Positions 1 through 7,682 of a stretch of 64,000 nt of DNA are shown in pieces; within the stretch, counting starts at the first letter, position 1, and every line of letters begins with the position of its first letter. This stretch comes from Helicobacter felis ATCC 49179. GTDB lineage: Bacteria; Campylobacterota; Campylobacteria; Campylobacterales; Helicobacteraceae. Made by a program: the position numbers and the translations under genes. The notes beneath the pieces are model-generated. The model searched no databases, was not told the origin of the DNA, and saw only the letters and a program-made list of their open reading frames with translations. Where the stretch lies: assembly GCF_000200595.1 (NCBI RefSeq), contig NC_014810.2:434001-498000 (forward strand), in the 5' to 3' direction.

Positions 1-1
1 T

Positions 2-1216
2 TATGAACTCACCTCTGAGATGAGTCTAGCCGATGTGATCATCATTAATACCTGCGGATTTATCCAATCTGCCAAAGAGGAGAGCATTAGGGTCTTGCTT
101 GAGGCGATCAATGGGCGCAAAGAGGGGGCTTTAGTGGTGGCTAGCGGATGTTTGAGTGAGCGTTACAAACAGGAACTCGCTAAAGAATTGCCCGAAATTG
201 ACATTTTTACTGGGGTGGGCGATTATGACAAAATCGACACGCTATTAGCCCAAAAACAAAGCCAATTTTCCAAGCAGGTTTTTTTAGCCGGGACACAAAA
301 GCGCACCATCATCGGATCGCAAGTGCATGCCCATGTAAAACTCTCAGAGGGGTGTAATCAAAGTTGTAGTTTTTGTGCTATCCCTAGTTTTAAAGGCCGC
401 CTGCAAAGCAAAGAGATAAAGAATGTATTGGTAGAGATAGAACAATTAGTCAAACAGGGTTTTAGCGATGTGAGCTTCATCGCCCAAGATTCAAGCTCTT
501 ATCTTAAAGATAAGGGTGTAAAAGACGGATTAGTTCAGTTGATTAAGGCTATTGACAAGCAGGGTGCGCTTAAAAGCGCGCGCATTTTCTATCTCTATCC
601 TACCACGACCACCCTAGAGCTTATTGAGACTATCGCTAATTCCCCCATTTTTATGAATTATTTTGACATGCCCATTCAACATATTTCAGATTCCATGCTC
701 AAAACTATGCGCCGTAATTCTAATAAAGCTACGCATGTCAGGCTTTTGGAGGCTATGCGCGCTGTGCCGGCTAGCTTTTTGCGCACCACGCTGTTATTAG
801 GGCATCCGCACGAACAAGAGGCAGACATTGCAGAGTTGCAGGAATTTTTGCAAAGTTTTAGTTTTGATCGCATCAATCTTTTCGCCTTTAGTCCTGAGGA
901 GGGCACAAAAGCCTATGAAATGCCCCAAATTCAAAGTAAAGTGATTAACGCCCGCTTGGATCAAATTAATGCGCTTGTGCAAGCACAAGTAGAGACCTCC
1001 ATGCAACAACTTGTGGGACAGACTTTGGATATCATTGTGGAGGGCTTGAGTGAGGATGGGCTTTTTTTGAAGGCGCGTGATAGGCGTTGGGGCTTGGAAA
1101 TCGATGGAGAGATTTTGATCAATGAAAGCTTTTTAGATTATACGCCTCCCGGGCATTATAAAGCTCTTTGTCATACCTATGAGAAGGGAATTTTGCTAGG
1201 CAAAGTGGTAGAATAG
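2..1216 (+). CDS. rimO: Ribosomal protein S12 methylthiotransferase RimO (5' end outside window)
   Basis: Radical SAM enzyme that adds a methylthio group to a conserved aspartate of ribosomal protein S12. The reading frame is open back to base 2, so the N-terminus lies before the window; the ATG at 20 is internal. Visible parts are the end of the N-terminal methylthiotransferase domain (cysteines in NTCGF and SGC), the radical SAM motif CNQSCSFC near bases 350-375 that binds one 4Fe-4S cluster, and a C-terminal TRAM-like segment ending at the stop. The ALSEGC/KLSEGC-type context with CAIP after the cluster motif favours RimO over MiaB. A new gene on the same strand follows after about 100 bases. 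Confidence 0.93.
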   Translation, partial: YELTSEMSLADVIIINTCGFIQSAKEESIRVLLEAINGRKEGALVVASGCLSERYKQELAKELPEIDIFTGVGDYDKIDTLLAQKQSQFSKQVFLAGTQKRTIIGSQVHAHVKLSEGCNQSCSFCAIPSFKGRLQSKEIKNVLVEIEQLVKQGFSDVSFIAQDSSSYLKDKGVKDGLVQLIKAIDKQGALKSARIFYLYPTTTTLELIETIANSPIFMNYFDMPIQHISDSMLKTMRRNSNKATHVRLLEAMRAVPASFLRTTLLLGHPHEQEADIAELQEFLQSFSFDRINLFAFSPEEGTKAYEMPQIQSKVINARLDQINALVQAQVETSMQQLVGQTLDIIVEGLSEDGLFLKARDRRWGLEIDGEILINESFLDYTPPGHYKALCHTYEKGILLGKVVE

Positions 1217-1270
1217 CCTGTTCTGATTTTTGCTATTTTCCAGTCTTGCATTTGTTAGGGCCAAGTTATT

Positions 1271-1297
1271 AAGGGTTTATGCTAGAATAACCCTTTT
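1271..1297 (+). promoter_or_regulatory. Hairpin overlapping a candidate -10 box upstream of the TOBE gene
   Basis: AAGGGTT at 1271-1277 pairs with AACCCTT at 1289-1295, followed by a short T stretch. The 11-base loop contains TAGAAT (1283-1288), a plausible Helicobacter -10 box. It could be a weak terminator for rimO, the promoter of the next gene, or both. A good ribosome binding site (AAGGAG) precedes the ATG at 1321. Confidence 0.35.
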
Positions 1298-1320
1298 GAT
1301 TTTAAATTAAAAGGAGATTC

Positions 1321-1734
1321 ATGAGCATCTATGTCAAGAATCGTATTCGAGGCAAGATTTCTTTGCATGAGAGGGGAGAGGGGAGATATAGGGTGCATTT
1401 TGAAGCGCACCAGGTGATAGTGCAGGCCAAATGCAGTGCGAGCGAAGTGGAAACTTGTCAAGAGGACGATGATATTACGATTGTCCTTAAGGTGATTGAA
1501 GTTCTCATCCCTAATTTTAGTCAACGGCTTAAATTAGACCCTATGGCCTTTAATGGAGTCATTTTGAGCATTAAAACCGATCGTAAAGAACCTGAAATGC
1601 GGCGCGTGGAAGTCTCACTCAATGATTGCAGTGTGGATTTTGTGCTCGATCAAGGCTCAATTGAGCTTTATCGCTTGGAAAATGGAAAAGAACTCGTTTT
1701 ATTTTGCAAACCTGAGCATGTAACCATTTATTGA
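1321..1734 (+). CDS. Putative tandem TOBE-domain (molybdate/oxyanion-binding-like) protein
   Basis: Soluble 137-residue protein with no signal peptide. Two halves each look like a TOBE/Mop-type beta barrel. The first starts with KNRIRGKI and closes with ITIVLKVIEVLI (about residues 6-64); the second runs from FNGVILSI to LVLFCKPEHVTIY (about 78-137), the ending typical of TOBE domains in ABC transporters and molybdopterin-binding proteins. By family knowledge it could bind molybdate or another oxyanion. No mod genes are adjacent, but an orphan napB (nitrate reductase is a molybdoenzyme) lies 430 bases away on the other strand. The assignment is by pattern only. The stop abuts the stop of the convergent gene. 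Confidence 0.5.
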   Translation: MSIYVKNRIRGKISLHERGEGRYRVHFEAHQVIVQAKCSASEVETCQEDDDITIVLKVIEVLIPNFSQRLKLDPMAFNGVILSIKTDRKEPEMRRVEVSLNDCSVDFVLDQGSIELYRLENGKELVLFCKPEHVTIY

Positions 1735-2163
1735 TCACCACCAAGGCCCATACATCATGGGCATGCCCATTGTCATAGGATACATCCCATAAGGGTACAT
1801 GTTCATCGGATACATGCCCATCATCGGATACATCCCATACATTCCCGGATACATCATAGGATTCATGGGATAATAGGGGATGTAACTCCCTCCTGAGGGG
1901 GGCAGAGGCGAAATCGCAAACTTGCCTCCATGCGCCATTTTTACCCCACTTAAAGAAATGGTATGGAAACTCCCCCAATTTTTAGAAGGCGCGGTGGTGG
2001 CAATGTCGCCATTTTTATTGCCACGGCATTCGTCTTTAATTTGCGCGCATTCATTCAGTGTGTCTATGTCTGGAAGATTGGGGTCTACATCAGCAGGATC
2101 GCCCACCCAACACCCCCCCACAAACACCGCCACTCCCAAGTGCGTTAAAATTTTAATGTCCAT
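1735..2163 (-). CDS. Met/Tyr/Pro-rich putative lipoprotein
   Basis: No named family recognised. The 142-residue product begins with a short hydrophobic leader ending VGGC (Cys18), a possible lipobox, so it may be exported and lipidated. After a polar middle region with several cysteines, the last ~50 residues are a low-complexity run of MYP, GMYP, MGMP units with almost no charge. Met-rich tracts of this kind bind Cu(I) in some periplasmic proteins, but that role is inference. It starts two bases after the napB stop on the same strand, so the two are probably co-transcribed and may share a periplasmic job. Confidence 0.6.
   Translation of the reverse strand: MDIKILTHLGVAVFVGGCWVGDPADVDPNLPDIDTLNECAQIKDECRGNKNGDIATTAPSKNWGSFHTISLSGVKMAHGGKFAISPLPPSGGSYIPYYPMNPMMYPGMYGMYPMMGMYPMNMYPYGMYPMTMGMPMMYGPWW
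1738..1890 (-). repeat. Degenerate tandem repeat encoding the MYP-rich tail
   Basis: Short direct repeats built around GGATACAT (plus-strand view) recur through this segment and encode the C-terminal MYP/GMYP units of the lipoprotein. The repeats are imperfect and keep the reading frame, so length change would alter tail size rather than switch the gene off. Confidence 0.6.
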
Positions 2164-2165
2164 AC

Positions 2166-2774
2166 TTAACGCTTTACCTTTTGACTCCAGTCTTTCACGC
2201 CCACATTCACCACATCCATAAAGTCTGAACGAAATTCTAGGTCTTTCTTAGTGAATACGGGTTTAAAATTGTTCTTAATCACAGGCTGGGTATTGGCTTG
2301 TGGGGCGTGGCACTGAGTGCAGTTAAAGCGCGCATCGCTAATTTTGCCCTCTTTAGTTGGGCGGTCATTGCGGAAGTCAAAAAGATGAGAGGGAGGCACT
2401 GGCGTTGCGCCCACACTGCTAGCCACATCAGGCATATGGCAACCCAAGCATTGATTACTTTCTCGAGTAATGGGCAATAATCCGGTTGTATCATGGGGAA
2501 TCATGGGCGGTGCGTTTTCATACGCGCGCTCAAAGCGTTGACTCTCTCCGGGGGCTTTTTTGTGAAAATCATAGGCATTTAAGACAAGACTTTGTTCATC
2601 CTCTAAAGGCACTTTGCGTAACCCAATCTCTGTATCGCTCAGCAAGGGGACCGGCTTTTCAGGGGCCCTTTCCTCCTTAAACTCCTTGTGGGATCTGTGG
2701 TGATGGTTTGCCGCCCACAAACTCCCTAATAAAACCGCTCCTAATAAAACCGCAAAACGCATTCTGTGTCGCAT
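2166..2774 (-). CDS. napB: NapB, periplasmic nitrate reductase dihaem cytochrome c subunit
   Basis: Small periplasmic dihaem cytochrome that passes electrons to the catalytic subunit NapA. The sequence shows a signal peptide (hydrophobic residues about 7-20), a His-rich stretch just after it, and two haem c motifs, CLGCH (near residue 108) and CTQCH (near 152), with the conserved segments around them. Length (202 residues) is normal. The start is supported by AAGGA seven bases upstream. No napA, napG, napH or napD lies in the window. The neighbours are a Met-rich lipoprotein downstream and a radical SAM gene upstream, so napB is detached from a nap operon here. Confidence 0.85.
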   Translation of the reverse strand: MRHRMRFAVLLGAVLLGSLWAANHHHRSHKEFKEERAPEKPVPLLSDTEIGLRKVPLEDEQSLVLNAYDFHKKAPGESQRFERAYENAPPMIPHDTTGLLPITRESNQCLGCHMPDVASSVGATPVPPSHLFDFRNDRPTKEGKISDARFNCTQCHAPQANTQPVIKNNFKPVFTKKDLEFRSDFMDVVNVGVKDWSQKVKR

Positions 2775-2817
2775 TGATCATCCTTGTATTGATTTAAACA
2801 ACGATTGCTCGTGTATT

Positions 2818-3735
2818 TTAGCATGGATAGTAAAAATCCACAGCTCCAATTTTTCTAATTTCTACAACTCCTTTTTGATGCAAGTGGTGTAAAATTTGTG
2901 CAGGCAGATAAAAGCGCGCTTCTTCTGTGCTTAATGGACGGCGTTTGAGCAAATCTAAAAAAGACCGAGGTTCCAGGTCTGTTAACAAAAAGTTTGGTTG
3001 CACAGCCAAATCTCGCAGAGCTAAACTCACGGGCAAACCCTCAAAATGTGTGGCCACTTTTAAAAGTTCGGAAGTGCTCAAAAGTTTGGCATTATGGGAG
3101 GGAGGGCGATCGATGGTGCTCAAATCAATACGGGCTAATTTGAGCGGACGCAGAAAATCCACAATGGCTTGAATATTCTCCAAACTATCGTTCACTCCCT
3201 TAACCAACAACACTTCAGCAATGAGCATGCCTGCATAGCGCGCGCTAAAATCAGCAATCCCCTCTAAGAGTTGTTCTAGGTGTATTTGCTTGCTAGGCTT
3301 GTCCACTTTAGCAAAAGCCTTAGGCAGGGCGGCATCTAGGGAGAATTTGACAATGTCATAGTGCATTAACGCCTCTTGCACCTGCAAATTTGCAAAGCGT
3401 GATCCATTGCTTAAAATCAAGGTTTTTAACCCGGGGGGTGTTTTTAACTGGGTGATAAAATCGTAGAGATGGGGATAGAGTGTTGGTTCCCCATTAGCAG
3501 TGGTTGTGAGCACATCTAAGGGCGTATTTTTATGGGTTTGCAGCGCGCTGTGCACCGCATCTAAAAGTGTGCTAAGAGGAATGACTTGCTCCATCTTGTC
3601 TATGGGCTTGTGGGCCTTGAGTTCGCAATAAATGCAATTAAAGTTACATTGTTTTATCTCCCCACTCAGATCAATTCCCAAAGACCACCCAAAACGCCGC
3701 GATTTTAAAGGACCAAAGACAATACCTACCATCAC
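2818..3735 (-). CDS. Radical SAM protein of unknown substrate
   Basis: A 305-residue radical SAM protein. The cluster motif is CNFNCIYC near residues 34-41, preceded by SLGIDLSG, with a GEPTL-type SAM-binding motif (NGEPTLYP) further on. The homologous gene sits next to topA in H. pylori as I recall, where it is annotated only as a conserved radical SAM protein; the reaction is not known to me. Its ATG overlaps the end of topA by four bases, so it is translationally coupled to topA. Confidence 0.8.
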   Translation of the reverse strand: MMVGIVFGPLKSRRFGWSLGIDLSGEIKQCNFNCIYCELKAHKPIDKMEQVIPLSTLLDAVHSALQTHKNTPLDVLTTTANGEPTLYPHLYDFITQLKTPPGLKTLILSNGSRFANLQVQEALMHYDIVKFSLDAALPKAFAKVDKPSKQIHLEQLLEGIADFSARYAGMLIAEVLLVKGVNDSLENIQAIVDFLRPLKLARIDLSTIDRPPSHNAKLLSTSELLKVATHFEGLPVSLALRDLAVQPNFLLTDLEPRSFLDLLKRRPLSTEEARFYLPAQILHHLHQKGVVEIRKIGAVDFYYPC

Positions 3736-6014
3736 ACCTGCTCACCCTCTATTTCTACTTGGATATGGCATTGCAAACATTCTTGCACACTTGGCTTTGT
3801 TTTGTAGATTTTCATCACACATAAGCCCCCACACTCAGGACATGGTTTTGGAGCAGGTTTATAATTAGAGATGAATTTACAGCTAGGGTAATTGTCGCAA
3901 CCATAAAACATTCCTCTCTTACCTCTTTTGGCGCGCACATCTCCTCCACATTGTGGGCATTTGGCAAGGGCGGGGGTGTTTTTGCTCTCTTCATTGCGGA
4001 TGTTCTTGCAAGTGGGGTAAGCACTACAAGCCACAAACGTTCCAAAACGCCCTCTTTTGCTCACCATCGGCGCACCGCATTTCTCACATACGCCTAAATC
4101 TTCTGTTTGAACAACTTCAGATTTTATAAACTTGCATTTAGGGTAAGCGCTACAAGCCACAAAAACGCCGTATCTACCCGTGCGTTGCACCAAAGGCGCG
4201 CCACATTTAGGACACGATTCGCCCGTGGGCGCGCTCACTTTTTGAGAAGCAATTTGAATCTTGCCCTCTTCAATTTGTGCCATAAAGGGGGTGTAGAATT
4301 TTAAAAGCATGTCTTGCCAGTTGAGCTCGTGGCTAGCGATCGCATCGAGCTTATCCTCCAATCCTGCGCTAAAGGTGGCGTTCACAATCTCACTAAAGTG
4401 CTTTTCTAAAATCTCTATCACGCTAAAAGCGTTAGGAGTGGGTGTGAGCTGTTTTTGCTGCAAAGATACATAGTCTCGGCTAAGCAGTAGGGCAATAGTG
4501 GGCGCATAAGTGCTAGGCCTTCCAATTCCTAGACTCTCTAAGGTCTTGATCAAAGAGGCCTCTGAATAACGCGCGGGGGGTTGTGTGCTGCACTCTTTAG
4601 CCTCTAATTTCTCTAAGCGCACTTCTTGATGGAGTGTAAAAGAGGGCAAGAGTGTGTCCTTATCTCCATTGCCCAAAACTTTATAGAATCCTTCAAAAAG
4701 CAATTTATGTCCACTAGCCTTAAACACTGCCCCTAAAGACTCGCAGGCAAAGGACACACTCTGACTCTCAAGGCGCGCATCGCTCATTTGAGAAGCCAAA
4801 AAGCGTTGATAAATTAATGTATAGACCTTATGCTCTTCGGGCTTGAGATAGTCTTTTGCAATCGCAGGTGTGAAGGCCAGATTAGTGGGGCGGATCGCCT
4901 CATGGGCTTCTTGAGCGCTCTTGTTTTTGGAAGTATAAACCTTAGGTTTTTTGGGCACATAGGGCGCGCCATAAGTCTGTTCAATAAAGACACGCGCAGA
5001 TTCTATGGCTTCTTTGGCAATGTTAAGGCTGTCTGTGCGCATGTAGGTGATCACCCCACTCACCCCCTCTGAAGTCATCACACCTTCATAGAGTTTTTGG
5101 GCAATGCTCATCGTTTTAGAAGGGCTATAACCCAACTGATTAGAAGCGCTTTGTTGCAAAGTTGAGGTCATAAAAGGAGGAGGAGAAGGGGTATTTTTCT
5201 CTTTGGTGCTGATCTCTTGGACTTGGTAGGTTTGCGCGCTTAAATTAGCAACCATCTCTAAAGCTTCCTTAGAATCCCTAAGCCCTTGTTTTTTGATCTT
5301 TTCATGGCGGTAACTTTGTAAACTCACGCTCGCCTGCGCGATCGTGCCTGTAATCTCATAGTAGATAATGGGTTTAAAGACTTTGATTTCTCTTTCGCGA
5401 TCCACCACTAATTTAAGCGCTGCGCTCTGCACGCGTCCCGCGCTCATGCCCTTAGAGATTTTAGAAGCCAATAGAGAGCTTAAGCTAAAACCCACAATGC
5501 GATCCAGAAGTCTACGGGCTAATTGGGCGTTGATCTTGTGCACATCAAGGGTTTTAGGGTGTTTGAGTGCGTGCAAGATAGCAGTTTTGGTAATCTCATG
5601 GAAAACAATGCGAGGAAAAGCAAAAATAGGATGGGGGTTTTTGGTTTGACTCTGTTCCTCTAAGGCGCGCATTTCTATTAAAGGGTCTTTGCTTCTATTG
5701 CCTGCTTGATCAATGAGATAAGCGATGTGGTAACCAATAGCTTCGCCCTCGCGATCCTCATCTGTAGCAATATAAATTTCTTGTGCGTTCTTAGCTTTTT
5801 GCAAAATTTGCGCCACAATTTCTTCATGATCTTTATCTATGGCGTATTTAGGAATAAATTTATTATCTTGCACTTTAATTCCCATAGCATACTTGCTCAA
5901 ATCACGCACATGACCTTTAGAGGCAATCACTTCATAGCTATTATCTAAAAAATGCGCGATGGTCTTAGCCTTAGTGGGGGATTCCACAATGATGAGTTTG
6001 GTGTTTTTACCCAT
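3732..6014 (-). CDS. topA: DNA topoisomerase I
   Basis: Type IA topoisomerase that relaxes negative supercoils through a 5'-phosphotyrosine intermediate. It has an N-terminal Toprim domain (IVESPTKAKTI at residues 8-18, DxDREGEAI near 85) and the active-site region TYMRTDS in the middle. Four C-terminal four-cysteine zinc fingers start near residue 600 (CPKC, CEKC, CPQC, CPEC, each with a second cysteine pair or Cys about 15-20 residues on). Length 760 residues fits epsilonproteobacterial TopA. The gene is divergent from flaB, with about 107 bases between the starts, and runs into the radical SAM gene with a four-base overlap. Confidence 0.97.
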   Translation of the reverse strand: MGKNTKLIIVESPTKAKTIAHFLDNSYEVIASKGHVRDLSKYAMGIKVQDNKFIPKYAIDKDHEEIVAQILQKAKNAQEIYIATDEDREGEAIGYHIAYLIDQAGNRSKDPLIEMRALEEQSQTKNPHPIFAFPRIVFHEITKTAILHALKHPKTLDVHKINAQLARRLLDRIVGFSLSSLLASKISKGMSAGRVQSAALKLVVDREREIKVFKPIIYYEITGTIAQASVSLQSYRHEKIKKQGLRDSKEALEMVANLSAQTYQVQEISTKEKNTPSPPPFMTSTLQQSASNQLGYSPSKTMSIAQKLYEGVMTSEGVSGVITYMRTDSLNIAKEAIESARVFIEQTYGAPYVPKKPKVYTSKNKSAQEAHEAIRPTNLAFTPAIAKDYLKPEEHKVYTLIYQRFLASQMSDARLESQSVSFACESLGAVFKASGHKLLFEGFYKVLGNGDKDTLLPSFTLHQEVRLEKLEAKECSTQPPARYSEASLIKTLESLGIGRPSTYAPTIALLLSRDYVSLQQKQLTPTPNAFSVIEILEKHFSEIVNATFSAGLEDKLDAIASHELNWQDMLLKFYTPFMAQIEEGKIQIASQKVSAPTGESCPKCGAPLVQRTGRYGVFVACSAYPKCKFIKSEVVQTEDLGVCEKCGAPMVSKRGRFGTFVACSAYPTCKNIRNEESKNTPALAKCPQCGGDVRAKRGKRGMFYGCDNYPSCKFISNYKPAPKPCPECGGLCVMKIYKTKPSVQECLQCHIQVEIEGEQV

Positions 6015-6072
6015 AAATACCTCGTTTTCTTCGCATTATAAACTATTTTTGTGCATGGATTGTTTGAAAACA

Positions 6073-6089
6073 TGGAATAGCTATTGCTT
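6073..6089 (+). promoter_or_regulatory. Sigma54 promoter of flaB
   Basis: TGGAATAGCTATTGCTT places GG at 6074-6075 and GC at 6086-6087, ten bases apart, which is the -24/-12 spacing of RpoN promoters. It lies about 33 bases before the flaB ATG. flaB is known to be RpoN-dependent in Helicobacter. A ribosome binding site AAGGA follows at 6109-6113. Confidence 0.85.
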
Positions 6090-6121
6090 CGTGTGAGCAT
6101 ATTATCGCAAAGGATGCACAG

Positions 6122-7666
6122 ATGAGTTTCAGAATCAATACGAATGTAGCCGCGTTGAATGCACACACTATCGGGGTACGCAACAATCGTGATCTCTCTA
6201 CCTCTTTAGAAAAGTTAAGTTCAGGTTTGCGGATCAATAAGGCCGCTGATGATGCGTCAGGGATGGCGATCGCAGATAGCCTAAGAAGTCAAAGCGCAAG
6301 TCTAGGTCAGGCTGTGCGCAACGCTAATGATGCAATCGGGGTGGTGCAAACTGCAGATAAGGCGATGGACGAGCAAATCAAAATCTTAGATACAGTCAAA
6401 ACTAAAGCCGTGCAAGCCGCTCAAGATGGACAAACTGCTGAAACTAGAAAGGCGTTGCAAAGTGATATTTTGCGCCTCTTAGAAGAGCTAGACAATATCG
6501 CTAACACAACGAGCTTTAATGGTCAGCAGTTGCTAGCAGGGAGCTTTTCTAATAAAGAGTTTCAAATCGGAGCGTATTCCAACACCACAATCAAAGCTTC
6601 GATTGGTCCTACAGGCTCAGATAAGATCGGGCATGTGCGCTTTGAAACCTCCGCGATGGATCGCGGTGGAATGGAAGTGAGTGCGGGCGCGCAAAACCTC
6701 AAAGAGGTTACGCTCAACTTCAAACAAGCCGATGCGGTGAATGACTTTAAGTTAGAGTCTGTAAAAATCTCCACCAGCGCAGGTACGGGGCTTGGTGCGT
6801 TGGTCAATGTCATCAACAAGAACTCTAGCACTTTAGGCGTGCGCGCTACTGCTGTGGTTTTGGGTACGGGTGAGAACTCTGTAGAATCGGGCACCATCAA
6901 TGGACTAACCATCAATGGAGTCTTGATTGGAAATGTGAATGATGTCCAGCATAACGACCGCGATGGGAGATTGACGAACGCGATCAACTCTGTAAAAGAG
7001 CGCACCGGTGTAGAGGCCTATACAGACATACAGGGTCGTATCAATCTGCGTTCTACAGATGGGCGCGCTATCTCTGTGCATGCAGATGGCAAAACTGGGC
7101 ATGTCTTTGGCGGGGGGAATTTTAGAGGCATCTCAGGGAATGCGCACGCGATTGTGGGCCGTCTGACCTTGACCAAAGAAAATGCGCGCGACATTATCGT
7201 GAGCGGGGTGAACTTTAGCCATGTCGGTTTGCACTCTGCACAAGGGGTTGCAGAATACACTGTAAATTTACAGGCTATCCGCGGGGTCTTTGATGCCAAT
7301 GCCGCTAGTGCCGGTGGTGGGAATGCCAATGCTGCCCAAGCTGCCTTTAACTTTAAGGGAATTGGAGCCGGGGTTACAAGTTTGCGCGGGGCGATGATGG
7401 TGATGGATATGGCAGAGAGCGCGCGCATCCAACTAGATAAGATTCGCTCAGACTTGGGTTCTGTGCAGATGGAGTTGGTAACCACCATCAACAACATCTC
7501 CGTAACTCAGGTGAATGTGAAGGCCGCTGAATCACAAATCCGTGATGTGGATTTCGCTGAAGAAAGTGCAAGCTTCTCTAAATTCAATATCTTGGCCCAA
7601 AGTGGAAGCTTTGCAATGGCACAAGCCAATGCGGTGCAACAAAATGTCTTGAGACTCTTGCAGTAG
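6122..7666 (+). CDS. flaB: Flagellin B
   Basis: Minor flagellin of the helicobacter filament, found near the hook and exported by the flagellar type III system. The N-terminus ([15 protein letters not shown]) and the C-terminus ending in NVLRLLQ are the conserved D0/D1 helices that polymerise and are recognised by FliS and the export gate. The central 200-400 region is the variable surface domain. Length 514 matches H. pylori FlaB. Position next to topA and upstream of a Maf gene is the Helicobacter arrangement and separates it from flaA. Expression is expected from the sigma54 promoter just upstream. Confidence 0.96.
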   Translation: MSFRINTNVAALNAHTIGVRNNRDLSTSLEKLSSGLRINKAADDASGMAIADSLRSQSASLGQAVRNANDAIGVVQTADKAMDEQIKILDTVKTKAVQAAQDGQTAETRKALQSDILRLLEELDNIANTTSFNGQQLLAGSFSNKEFQIGAYSNTTIKASIGPTGSDKIGHVRFETSAMDRGGMEVSAGAQNLKEVTLNFKQADAVNDFKLESVKISTSAGTGLGALVNVINKNSSTLGVRATAVVLGTGENSVESGTINGLTINGVLIGNVNDVQHNDRDGRLTNAINSVKERTGVEAYTDIQGRINLRSTDGRAISVHADGKTGHVFGGGNFRGISGNAHAIVGRLTLTKENARDIIVSGVNFSHVGLHSAQGVAEYTVNLQAIRGVFDANAASAGGGNANAAQAAFNFKGIGAGVTSLRGAMMVMDMAESARIQLDKIRSDLGSVQMELVTTINNISVTQVNVKAAESQIRDVDFAEESASFSKFNILAQSGSFAMAQANAVQQNVLRLLQ

Positions 7667-7682
7667 AGGGGGTGGGGTAGGC

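Noticed and set aside
1738-1890. CRISPR-like array.
   Set aside because: The repeats are short, degenerate, in frame and have no spacers; they encode the MYP-rich tail.
7018-7497. A 159-codon open frame antisense to flaB.
   Set aside because: It lies fully inside a certain gene, has no ribosome binding site or family resemblance, and is a shadow of flagellin codon use.
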